Of a stretch of 64,000 nt of DNA, positions 24,802-33,175 are shown one piece after another (the stretch's first letter is position 1; each line of letters opens with the position of its first letter). Origin of the DNA: Flagellimonas lutimaris (GTDB taxonomy: Bacteria; Bacteroidota; Bacteroidia; Flavobacteriales; Flavobacteriaceae); the NCBI RefSeq assembly GCF_003581615.1, contig NZ_QXFH01000069.1:131501-195500 (forward strand). Reading direction: 5' to 3'. Made by a program: the position numbers and the translations under genes. Under the pieces are notes generated by a model that did not search any database, was not told where the DNA came from, and was given only the letters and a program-made list of their open reading frames with translations.

Positions 24802-26172
24802 TTAAGGAGTAAGGGCTTGACTTTTGTTATGCTTCAAAAGATACTGAGTTAGAATACTTTCGGTTTCAACCGTATGTTTTTGTGGCGTGATAAAAGCTTC
24901 TACATCCTCTAGGGCAGATATTTCAATATCGGTATCAATAAAACCGAAACCTTTGTAAATGCCTTCAGCAATCAAAATTACCGCACTTTCGTTTTCATCC
25001 CTGCCTTTTTCCTTGATAATTCGAACCTCGGCAGTCAACAGTTTCATATGTGCAATCGCTTCTTCAACCTTTCGATTGTAATCCTCCACGGATTCTTCTC
25101 CTCTACAAATCCCTTCACAGGTGTTTATTTCATGATGAGAGCAGGCTGCGTTGGTTTGTTGCAAATGACAATATCGTGGACAAAGCGAAAAACTTTTGCA
25201 AATCTCTTCCAGATACGTCCTGCATGCTGTTTGATTATGGAAAATCTTTAAAGGAGTGGGAACACCTTTAATGGTATTGTATGCAAGGTGCATAACTCCA
25301 TTTCGGTCTTCGTAGGCAAAAATGGCATATTGCCGTCCCGTTCTTTTTTGTGCCCTGTTATAGGGAGGGAACAATCTTTTTATTTCAGCGGATTCCATTA
25401 ATAGGGCTACCAATTCGCTTCCAGCCAACTTAAAATCAATATTGGCTGTTTCGCTGCACATTTGGATTTCCTTGCGGCTTTTATCGTAAAAATGTCCAAG
25501 CACCCTTTTTTTAAGGTTGATGGCTTTCCCCACATAAATAATCTCTCCTTTTTGGTTCATAAAATAGTAGATGCCCGGTTTTTGGGGAATGTTGTCAAAT
25601 ACGGATTTTGGCAAATGGGGCGGAAGAGTGGCTTCTTGGCTTCGGGCATTCAAAAACTTTTTGAACACGTCCTCTGATTCAGGTTTGTTCAAGAGTTGTT
25701 CAAATAAAAGCACAGTGGCGTGTGCATCTCCTCTAGCTCGGTGACGGTCCACCAATGGAATTTGAACTGCAGAACACAATTTTCCCAAACTGTAAGAACG
25801 TAAACCGGGTATTAGTTGACGTGATAAGCGCACCGTACAGAGTTTTTTTCGCGTAAAATCAATTCCAATTTGCCTAAACTCTTCTTTGATGACACCATAA
25901 TCAAAATTGACGGAGTGGGCCACAAAAATGCAGCCTTCCGTAATACTTTGTATGGTATCGGCTATCTCGTGAAATACTGGAGCATTTTGTACCATTTGGT
26001 CATCAATCCCCGTGAGTCCGGTAATAAAATACGGAATGGGGCTTTGAGGATTCACCAAGGATGTGAATTCGTCCACAATTTGGTCGCCATCATATTTAAA
26101 AATGGAAATCTCGGTAATCTTGTTTCCTTTGATTCCGTTTCCTGTGGTTTCTATGTCAATTATGGTGTACAA
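24802..26172 (-). CDS. DEDDh exonuclease / GIY-YIG nuclease fusion
   Basis: The 456-residue protein joins a DnaQ-like 3'-5' exonuclease to a UvrC/Cho-like endonuclease. Exonuclease motifs are DIETTG (6-11, Asp6/Glu8), HSVNFD (86-91) and HRARGDA (144-150, His144, Asp149). The GIY-YIG domain has PGIYYF (199-204) and YVGKAINLKKR (213-223). A Cys-rich part around residues 315-365 follows (CSHHEINTCEGIC type), as in UvrC. In characterised relatives the fusion works in nucleotide excision repair; here function is inferred from domains. Confidence 0.92.
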   Translation of the reverse strand: MYTIIDIETTGNGIKGNKITEISIFKYDGDQIVDEFTSLVNPQSPIPYFITGLTGIDDQMVQNAPVFHEIADTIQSITEGCIFVAHSVNFDYGVIKEEFRQIGIDFTRKKLCTVRLSRQLIPGLRSYSLGKLCSAVQIPLVDRHRARGDAHATVLLFEQLLNKPESEDVFKKFLNARSQEATLPPHLPKSVFDNIPQKPGIYYFMNQKGEIIYVGKAINLKKRVLGHFYDKSRKEIQMCSETANIDFKLAGSELVALLMESAEIKRLFPPYNRAQKRTGRQYAIFAYEDRNGVMHLAYNTIKGVPTPLKIFHNQTACRTYLEEICKSFSLCPRYCHLQQTNAACSHHEINTCEGICRGEESVEDYNRKVEEAIAHMKLLTAEVRIIKEKGRDENESAVILIAEGIYKGFGFIDTDIEISALEDVEAFITPQKHTVETESILTQYLLKHNKSQALTP

Positions 26173-26243
26173 ACTATGATTTACGAATAGAGATTGAAAT
26201 TATGGATAAAGTTTTCAGCATCCAAAAGCAAACTGCCCTCACA

Positions 26244-27086
26244 CTAAAATTGATTTCTGTATTGCGTTGGCGTACAATGTTTGAACGCTTTAAACTTGCG
26301 GTTGAAATTGGCAATGTTGTTAAAACCACATTGCTCGGCAATAACGGCAATGGCCAATTCCGGGTTTTTAATAATGAGTTTACAGGCGTTTTCGATGCGT
26401 ATTTCGATCAAAAATTGAAAAAAGGTCTTGTTCGTCCGTTTTTTAAAGTATCTACAAAATGCATTTTTGCTCATATTGGCCTTTTCTGCTATTTCGTCCA
26501 GCGTGATGGGTTCATGATAGCGTTCCATTACATAATCATAAACCTTGCTCATTCGCTTTCCCTCATCATCCGTAAAATTTTTACGATAAACAAAGGAAGA
26601 GAGCGGGGTGGTTTTGGATCTGTTGATTTGATTGATGATCATCAACAGCGATGCAATTTGCTCTACTTTGTTTTGATGGGACAGTGCATGGAACAAAGGG
26701 ATTATATTTCTTTTCCTGGAATGAATCAACATCCCGAATTCTGATTTATCAAAGAAATTTTGGATAGATGATAAGTCCGTGAGCTGGAAAAAATCCTTTC
26801 CAAAGGAATCCTGGTCAAAAAATAGGGTGTGCATCAAAGATTCTTCTTTAATTCGAGCGTCACTTCGGAACACGTGGGGAATAAAACTTCCAATCACCAG
26901 AATATCTCCTGCCTTATACTCATTAATACTGTCTCCAACAATAAGGGAGCCAGCCCCTTTTTCCACATAGCTTATTTGAATCTCCCCATGCTGGTGCAAT
27001 TGGTCATAAAATACCTGTTCCCGATCTATTTGATATACGAGAGCCTCATTTTTGGGTTTGGGTATTTTAAAGGGGAGTACCTTCAT
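26244..27086 (-). CDS. AraC-family transcriptional regulator
   Basis: The 280-residue protein has an N-terminal cupin sensor (HQHGEIQISYVEKGAGSLIVGD, GSFIPHVF) and a C-terminal pair of helix-turn-helix motifs at about 180-278 (LDEIAEKANMSKNAFCRYFKKR and AVIAEQCGFNNIANFNRKFK). It is divergent from the hydroxyproline-type catabolic operon with a 136-bp gap that contains three direct repeats. This suggests it is the specific activator of that operon, sensing hydroxyproline or an intermediate. It is a different protein family from AraR of the arabinose locus. Confidence 0.92.
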   Translation of the reverse strand: MKVLPFKIPKPKNEALVYQIDREQVFYDQLHQHGEIQISYVEKGAGSLIVGDSINEYKAGDILVIGSFIPHVFRSDARIKEESLMHTLFFDQDSFGKDFFQLTDLSSIQNFFDKSEFGMLIHSRKRNIIPLFHALSHQNKVEQIASLLMIINQINRSKTTPLSSFVYRKNFTDDEGKRMSKVYDYVMERYHEPITLDEIAEKANMSKNAFCRYFKKRTNKTFFQFLIEIRIENACKLIIKNPELAIAVIAEQCGFNNIANFNRKFKAFKHCTPTQYRNQF

Positions 27087-27092
27087 GTATGA

Positions 27093-27164
27093 GCCTAAAT
27101 TATTTAAAAATAATAATTATATGGCTAAATTAAGGTAATATAGTATCATAATAGGCTAATAATT
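27093..27164. promoter_or_regulatory. Three direct repeats in the AraC/hydroxyproline-operon gap
   Basis: GCCTAAATTAT (27093-27103), GGCTAAATTAA (27123-27133) and GGCTAATAATT (27154-27164) lie at 30- and 31-bp steps, close to three helical turns, so they face the same side of DNA. They fill the gap between the AraC regulator and the deaminase gene. AraC-type activators bind direct repeats, so this is the probable operator array. Confidence 0.45.
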
Positions 27165-27222
27165 GTATAAAAGATAGTGCGGTGCTCTTCGTAATTTTAG
27201 ATAGATACAATTTAACAAGATT

Positions 27223-28146
27223 ATGATAAAATGGGAGGGCGTAATGCCTGCTGTAACAACTAAGTTTACAAATGACGATACATTGGACCTTGCCATGTTC
27301 GAAAAGAACATCAAGGCACAAATTGATGCCGGAGTACATGGTATAATCCTTGGAGGTACTTTGGGAGAGGCAAGTACCTTGGAACAAGATGAGAAAGAGA
27401 CTTTGATAAAGAAGTCCTTGGAATTAACAGATGGTAAGATTCCGGTCATTATGAATGTGGCCGAACAGAGCACAAAGGGCGCTATTGGGGCGGCTCAACA
27501 GGCTGAAAAAGTTGGTGCTAATGGGTTAATGTTACTGCCGCCCATGCGTTATAAATCCACAGATTACGAAACCGTTGCCTATTTTAAAGCAGTGGCAAAC
27601 AGTACAACACTTCCCATTATGCTTTACAATAACCCAGTTGATTATAAGATTGAGGTTACCTTGGACATGATGGAAGAATTACTTGAGTGTGATAACATTC
27701 AAGCCATAAAGGAATCTACTCGAGATATAACCAATGTGATTAGAATTCAAAATAAATTCGGTGACAGAATAAAAGTTTTTACGGGAGTGGATACGCTCGG
27801 ATTGGAAAGCTTGGTCATTGGAGCAGTTGGTTGGGTCGCCGGGTTGGTTTGCGCTTATCCAGCGGAGACCGTTGCTATTTACGAGTTGGTAAAAGCAGGA
27901 AGAATAGACGAAGCCCTCAAGATTTATAGATGGTTTATGCCACTGTTGGAGTTGGATATCAGCCCACAATTGGTTCAAAATATTAAATTGGCAGAGGTTG
28001 CCACTGGAATCGGAACCGAAAATGTACGCGCTCCTCGATTGCCTTTGCAGGGTGCGGAACGGGAGAGGGTATTAAAGGTGATTGGGACTGCAATGAAGAA
28101 TAGACCGGAGCTTCCGGAGTATAAAAACATAAATAGTGTAGTATGA
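27223..28146 (+). CDS. DapA-family lyase, probable 1-pyrroline-4-hydroxy-2-carboxylate deaminase
   Basis: This 307-residue TIM-barrel aldolase/dehydratase has the GGTLGE carboxylate-binding motif (44-49), Tyr135 in YNNP and the Schiff-base Lys163 in AIKES. In the hydroxyproline pathway the enzyme turns pyrroline-4-hydroxy-2-carboxylate into alpha-ketoglutarate semialdehyde and ammonia. The assignment rests on its neighbours: it overlaps the aldehyde dehydrogenase by 4 bp (ATGA) and the epimerase follows. An alternative is L-2-keto-3-deoxyarabonate dehydratase of the oxidative arabinose route, which gives the same semialdehyde. Confidence 0.82.
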   Translation: MIKWEGVMPAVTTKFTNDDTLDLAMFEKNIKAQIDAGVHGIILGGTLGEASTLEQDEKETLIKKSLELTDGKIPVIMNVAEQSTKGAIGAAQQAEKVGANGLMLLPPMRYKSTDYETVAYFKAVANSTTLPIMLYNNPVDYKIEVTLDMMEELLECDNIQAIKESTRDITNVIRIQNKFGDRIKVFTGVDTLGLESLVIGAVGWVAGLVCAYPAETVAIYELVKAGRIDEALKIYRWFMPLLELDISPQLVQNIKLAEVATGIGTENVRAPRLPLQGAERERVLKVIGTAMKNRPELPEYKNINSVV

Positions 28147-29666
28147 TTACAGGTAAAAACTGTATTGGTGGACGATTTAAGGCGGATGGGTCTGTAGAGT
28201 TCAGAACGATAAACCCAAAGGAGAACGTAGAGAACCCAATGGTGTTCCTAGAGGCCACAAAAGGTGAAATTGACGCAGCTGCTGAGCTTGCTTGGACAGC
28301 ATTTAAAACATTCCGAAATATCCCGGGCAAACAAAGAGCAGATTTTTTGAATAGCATTGCCGATGAAATATTGGCTTTGGACAAGGAGCTCGTGGATATG
28401 TACATGTTAGAATCCGGATTGCCGGAAGGACGAGCTATCGGAGAACGGGGTAGAACCGTTTTTCAGTTGCGCTCCTTTGCCGAACTGGTTTCCAACGATG
28501 ATTGGCGTGAAAACACGTTTGATGCAGCTCAACCGGATAGAAAACCAATGCCAAAGGATGATTTGAGAAAAACAATGATTCCGCTGGGCCCCGTGGCCGT
28601 TTTTGGCGCAAGTAATTTTCCTTTGGCCTATTCTACGGCTGGAGGAGATACCGCAAGTGCCTTGGCTGCAGGCTGTCCGGTGATTGTAAAGGGGCATCCG
28701 ATGCACGCGGGCACAAATGAGTTGGTGGCTTCGGCCATTGTAAAGGCGGCCGAAAAAACAGGAATGCCAAAGGGCGTTTTTTCCAGTATTAACGGGAATG
28801 TACAGGCTGGAGTGGATTTAGTAAATCACCCAAAAGTTAAGGCTGTTGGTTTTACAGGCAGTATTGGTGGAGGAAGAGCTCTTTTTGATTTGGCTGCCAA
28901 ACGAGATGAACCCATACCTGTTTTTGCTGAAATGGGAAGTATAAACCCGGTGATTATGACGGCAAATGCCATATCTAATCGAGGAAGGGAACTGGCAAAA
29001 ACCTATGCAGGTTCCATTACTTTGGGTACAGGTCAATTTTGTACAAATCCAGGACTCTTGTTAACAGTGAAAACCGATGATACGGAGGGTTTTATTCAAG
29101 AATTGGCCAAAAAAACCATTGCCATTGCCCCGCAGACTATGCTCCACCCGAACATAAAGAAAGGATATCAGAAAAAAGGCGAGGATGTCATCTCGCAAGA
29201 TGGCGTTGAGGTAGTTGGCGAATACAAAGGTGATTTGGAACCTAATGATGCAGCTTCAATTATTGCCAGCGTTTCAGGCGAAGCATTTTTGAAAAACCCG
29301 AAAATGCACCAAGAAGTTTTTGGACCCTTTTCAATGGTGGTTCAATGTAAGGGTGAAACGGAGCTCATTCAGATTATTGATGGTTTGGAGGGACAATTGA
29401 CCGGAACACTAATCGCCGAAAAGGATGATGATTTAAATCTGGCGGAGATCGTGGAATCTCTTCAAAATAGAGTGGGAAGGATTATTTATAATGGAGTGCC
29501 TACAGGTGTGGAGGTATGCCCTTCCATGCAACATGGAGGACCTTACCCGGCATCTACGGATTCTAGATTTACGGCAGTGGGGATTCATTCCATAAAACGA
29601 TGGGTGAGACCTATTAGTTATCAATCCTTTCCAATGGAATTATTGCCGGATCATTTAAAAAAATAG
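28143..29666 (+). CDS. Alpha-ketoglutarate semialdehyde (2,5-dioxovalerate) dehydrogenase
   Basis: The 507-residue aldehyde dehydrogenase oxidises 2,5-dioxopentanoate to 2-oxoglutarate with NAD(P)+. It has GFTGSIGGG (237-244), the general base Glu263 in AEMGS and the catalytic Cys300 in GTGQFCTNPG. The GQFCTNPG form and the QHGGPYPAS sequence near the C-terminus are typical of this subfamily. It closes both the hydroxyproline pathway and the non-phosphorylative arabinose or xylose pathway. Confidence 0.88.
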   Translation: MITGKNCIGGRFKADGSVEFRTINPKENVENPMVFLEATKGEIDAAAELAWTAFKTFRNIPGKQRADFLNSIADEILALDKELVDMYMLESGLPEGRAIGERGRTVFQLRSFAELVSNDDWRENTFDAAQPDRKPMPKDDLRKTMIPLGPVAVFGASNFPLAYSTAGGDTASALAAGCPVIVKGHPMHAGTNELVASAIVKAAEKTGMPKGVFSSINGNVQAGVDLVNHPKVKAVGFTGSIGGGRALFDLAAKRDEPIPVFAEMGSINPVIMTANAISNRGRELAKTYAGSITLGTGQFCTNPGLLLTVKTDDTEGFIQELAKKTIAIAPQTMLHPNIKKGYQKKGEDVISQDGVEVVGEYKGDLEPNDAASIIASVSGEAFLKNPKMHQEVFGPFSMVVQCKGETELIQIIDGLEGQLTGTLIAEKDDDLNLAEIVESLQNRVGRIIYNGVPTGVEVCPSMQHGGPYPASTDSRFTAVGIHSIKRWVRPISYQSFPMELLPDHLKK

Positions 29667-29669
29667 CGA

Positions 29670-30677
29670 GTGGCCAGAAAAACATTTTTTTGTGTGGACG
29701 CCCATACCTGTGGAAATCCAGTTAGGGTAGTTGCTGGTGGAGGACCTAATTTGGTTGGCGAGAACATGAGCGAAAAACGTCAGCACTTTTTAAAAGAGTA
29801 TGATTGGATTCGACGGGGATTGATGTTCGAACCTCGTGGTCATGATATGATGAGCGGAAGCATTTTGCTGGCACCGCACGATCCAGAAAATGATTTTGCC
29901 ATTCTTTTTATTGAAACCTCAGGTTGTTTGCCCATGTGTGGTCATGGAACCATTGGTACTATTACAGTGGCGATTGAAGAAGGACTTATTGTACCGAAAA
30001 CTCCGGGAAAGATTCGGATGGAGGCTCCAGCTGGATTGGTTGAAATCGAATACCAATTAACCGGTAAAAAAGTGGATTGGGTAAAACTCATCAATGTGAA
30101 ATCATATTTAGCTGAAGAAAACTTGACGGTGGAATGTCCGGAATTGGGAGAAATTACTTTTGATGTGGCCTATGGTGGAAATTATTACGCCATTGTAGAT
30201 CCGCAAAAGAATTTTACTGGACTTCAAGATTATTCGGCAGGTCAAATTATTCAATATTCACAAGTGGTTCGGAAATTAATCAATGATAAATATCCAGAAA
30301 TGTTCATCCATCCAGAAAACCCGACCATAAGGGATGTAAGCCATATGATGTGGACAGGTGAACCTTTGGATGATTCTTCGTCCGGGAGAAATGCCGTTTT
30401 TTATGGGAAGAAGGCCATAGACCGTTCCCCCTGTGGTACGGGGACCTCTGCGCGGATGGCCCAATTGCACGCAAAAGGAAGATTAAAGAAAAACGTGCCC
30501 TATGTGCACGAAAGTATTATCGGCAGCAAGTTCGTAGGGAAAGTGGAGAAGGAAACCATTTTGGGTGGAAAACAAGCCATTGTTCCCAGTATTCAAGGGT
30601 GGGCACAAATAACGGGATATAATAATATTATAATAGACGACGATGACCCCTATGCCCATGGGTTTCAGGTGCTGTAG
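29670..30677 (+). CDS. 4-hydroxyproline 2-epimerase (proline racemase family)
   Basis: The 335-residue enzyme converts trans-4-hydroxy-L-proline to cis-4-hydroxy-D-proline. Both catalytic cysteines are present: Cys90 in MCGHGT and Cys255 in DRSPCGTGTS. This excludes the trans-3-hydroxyproline dehydratase branch, which lacks one. The start is GTG at 29670, 3 bp after the preceding stop, so the operon is tight. A FAD dehydrogenase for the D product should follow but does not. Confidence 0.9.
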   Translation: MARKTFFCVDAHTCGNPVRVVAGGGPNLVGENMSEKRQHFLKEYDWIRRGLMFEPRGHDMMSGSILLAPHDPENDFAILFIETSGCLPMCGHGTIGTITVAIEEGLIVPKTPGKIRMEAPAGLVEIEYQLTGKKVDWVKLINVKSYLAEENLTVECPELGEITFDVAYGGNYYAIVDPQKNFTGLQDYSAGQIIQYSQVVRKLINDKYPEMFIHPENPTIRDVSHMMWTGEPLDDSSSGRNAVFYGKKAIDRSPCGTGTSARMAQLHAKGRLKKNVPYVHESIIGSKFVGKVEKETILGGKQAIVPSIQGWAQITGYNNIIIDDDDPYAHGFQVL

Positions 30678-30734
30678 CAGTCAAAAAAATAAGTATGGGA
30701 TTGTAATTGATGCCGTACTCTTGAGATAATTAGT

Positions 30735-33104
30735 ATGAAACCAATGAAAGTAATCTTTGCGGCACTATTTTTACTCCTTTGCTCCATAAACTTGGTCCAG
30801 GCACAAAGTGTGGAGGAAGAGGTGGTGAAAAAGGAAAAAACAGAAGAAGATCTTCCAAAGTTTTCCCCGAATACTCCACAATTGTACAATGAATATTTGG
30901 TTGATGTATCTGATATCGAGGTGGAGACCCATGCGGGCTTTTTGCCCAGATTGCCAAGGTATGTTGAAGGAAAGTATCGCAATGGGATCAAAGGACCAAA
31001 AGTAAGGGTGATTTGGCCTTCGCCAATAGATAATTCTAAAGCGTCAAAAGCTGGAAATTATGTAGTAACGGGTCAGGTTGCGGGTGCCAATTTTCAACCT
31101 AAAGCGAAAGTAACGGTAATATCAAATAGGAAATCGAACACTCCCAGCCTTAACCTTGATGTATTTGGTTTGGACCAAGTTTCGCTCGATAACGATGTAG
31201 ATGGGGGGCAAACTAAATTCATCAAAAATAGAGACAAGTTTATAAATGCACTCGCCAAAACCAATCCTGATTCCTTTTTATACATGTTCCGAAATGCCTT
31301 TGGGCAAAAACAACCCGAGGGAACAAAACCATTGGGCGTGTGGGACAGTCAAGAAACAAAATTAAGAGGACATGCCACGGGCCATTATTTAACCGCCATT
31401 GCCCAAGCCTATGCCGGTGCTGCTTATAATGAGGCGTTGCAGACCAACTTTGCCAATAAAATGGACTATATGGTAGAAGTGCTGTATGAGCTTTCCCAAA
31501 TGTCTGGACGTCCGGCAAATACCGGTGGTGAGCATGAAGCTGACCCGATAGCGGTTCCTTTTGGCCCGGGCAAATCAACCTATGATTCCGATTTGAGCGA
31601 GAACGGTATCCGCACCGATTATTGGAACTGGGGCGAAGGTTTTATAAGTGCCTACCCGCCGGACCAGTTTATTATGTTGGAAAAAGGAGCAACCTATGGT
31701 ACGCAGCCTACTCAGATTTGGGCTCCTTATTACACTTTGCACAAGATTTTGGCCGGTTTAATGGATGTTTATGAGGTTAGTGGTCATGAAAAAGCCCTTG
31801 ATATTGCCAAAGGTATGGGTGACTGGGTGTATGCTAGATTGAGCCAATTGCCCACGGATACACTAATCAATATGTGGAACACCTATATCGCAGGAGAATT
31901 TGGTGGTATGAATGAAGCCATGGCCCGTTTGGACAGAATTACAAACGAACCAAGATACCTTAAAGTGGCGCAATTGTTCGATAACATCAAAATGTTTTTT
32001 GGTGATGCCGAACATTCCCATGGATTGGCCAAGAATGTTGATACTTTTCGTGGATTGCATGCCAATCAGCATATTCCTCAAGTTATGGGTGCGCTTGAAA
32101 TATATCGTGATTCGGAATTGCCAGAGTATTACCAAGTGGCCAATAATTTCTGGTACAAAGCAAAAAATGACTATATGTATAGCATTGGAGGTGTAGCAGG
32201 GGCAAGGAGTCCCACTAATGCGGAATGTTTTATTGGTCAACCGGCCACGTTGTACGAAAATGGATTTTCATCAGGAGGACAAAATGAGACCTGCGCCACA
32301 TACAACATGCTAAAACTCACCAAAAACTTGTTCCTTTTTGATCAACGCACGGAATTGATGGATTATTACGAGCGTGGCTTGTATAACCATATTCTTGCTT
32401 CAGTAGCTGAGGATAGTCCTGCAAACACCTATCATGTACCATTGAGGCCAGGTTCTGTTAAGCGATTTGGAAATGCCGATATGCGCGGCTTTACCTGCTG
32501 CAATGGTACTGCTTTGGAGAGTAGCACCAAACTCCAAAACTCAATATATTTCAAAAGTCAAGATAATAGTGCACTCTATGTAAACCTTTTTGTGCCCTCA
32601 ACGTTAAAATGGACCGAGAAGAACATTACTGTAGAGCAAAAAACTGCTTTTCCGAAAGCAGACAATACTCAATTGATGATTAAGGGAAAGGGGAAATTTG
32701 ATTTGAACATTAGGGTGCCGCAATGGGCGACCAAAGGTTTTTTTGTGAGAGTGAACGGTAAGCCAGAAAAAGTGGAAGCTGTACCTGGCACCTATCTTAC
32801 TTTAGGCCGTAAATGGAAAGATGGTGATGTGATTGATTTGGAAATGCCCCTCCAGTTCCATTTGGACCCCGTGATGGACCAACAGAATATCGCAAGCCTT
32901 TTTTATGGTCCTGTATTGTTAGTGGCACAGGAGTCCGAGATGCGAAACGGATGGCGCAAAGTAATCTTGGATGTTGAGGATATTGGGAAATCCATCCAAG
33001 GAGACCCCGAAAAATTACAATTTACTATTGATGGCGTGTTGTTTAAGCCATTCTATGAAATCTATGGCCGTCATTCAGTGTACCTGGATGTAAGCCTTGA
33101 GTAA
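30735..33104 (+). CDS. DUF1680 beta-L-arabinofuranosidase, GH127/GH146 type
   Basis: The 789-residue exported glycosidase begins with a signal peptide ending QAQ (about residue 24). Residues about 88-130 look like a bacterial Ig-like domain (VIWPSPID...GNYVVTGQV). The alpha6/alpha6 catalytic domain carries the zinc/catalytic set Glu518 and Cys520 (NETCATYN) and Cys588-Cys589 (FTCCNGT), as in the beta-L-arabinofuranosidase HypBA1. Length and the NETCATYN form fit the GH146 branch better than GH127. Substrate would be terminal beta-L-Araf. It lies 57 bp after the hydroxyproline epimerase. Confidence 0.85.
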   Translation: MKPMKVIFAALFLLLCSINLVQAQSVEEEVVKKEKTEEDLPKFSPNTPQLYNEYLVDVSDIEVETHAGFLPRLPRYVEGKYRNGIKGPKVRVIWPSPIDNSKASKAGNYVVTGQVAGANFQPKAKVTVISNRKSNTPSLNLDVFGLDQVSLDNDVDGGQTKFIKNRDKFINALAKTNPDSFLYMFRNAFGQKQPEGTKPLGVWDSQETKLRGHATGHYLTAIAQAYAGAAYNEALQTNFANKMDYMVEVLYELSQMSGRPANTGGEHEADPIAVPFGPGKSTYDSDLSENGIRTDYWNWGEGFISAYPPDQFIMLEKGATYGTQPTQIWAPYYTLHKILAGLMDVYEVSGHEKALDIAKGMGDWVYARLSQLPTDTLINMWNTYIAGEFGGMNEAMARLDRITNEPRYLKVAQLFDNIKMFFGDAEHSHGLAKNVDTFRGLHANQHIPQVMGALEIYRDSELPEYYQVANNFWYKAKNDYMYSIGGVAGARSPTNAECFIGQPATLYENGFSSGGQNETCATYNMLKLTKNLFLFDQRTELMDYYERGLYNHILASVAEDSPANTYHVPLRPGSVKRFGNADMRGFTCCNGTALESSTKLQNSIYFKSQDNSALYVNLFVPSTLKWTEKNITVEQKTAFPKADNTQLMIKGKGKFDLNIRVPQWATKGFFVRVNGKPEKVEAVPGTYLTLGRKWKDGDVIDLEMPLQFHLDPVMDQQNIASLFYGPVLLVAQESEMRNGWRKVILDVEDIGKSIQGDPEKLQFTIDGVLFKPFYEIYGRHSVYLDVSLE

Positions 33105-33175
33105 AATAATAACTGTCAAACCAGAAAAACTCAAAACCATTCACTGCCTTTGGGTAGTTTTAAAAACAACTGAAT

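Noticed and set aside
26202..26744. 180-residue open frame on the plus strand
   Set aside because: It is antisense to the AraC regulator gene and has no recognisable domain or signal; the AraC frame has clear helix-turn-helix motifs.
26244..27086. AraC-family gene as the regulator of arabinose genes
   Set aside because: It faces the hydroxyproline operon, and a separate Nudix-type AraR with matching operators adjoins the arabinose genes.
29670..30677. Annotation as trans-3-hydroxyproline dehydratase
   Set aside because: Both catalytic cysteines (Cys90 and Cys255) are present, whereas the dehydratase branch lacks one.
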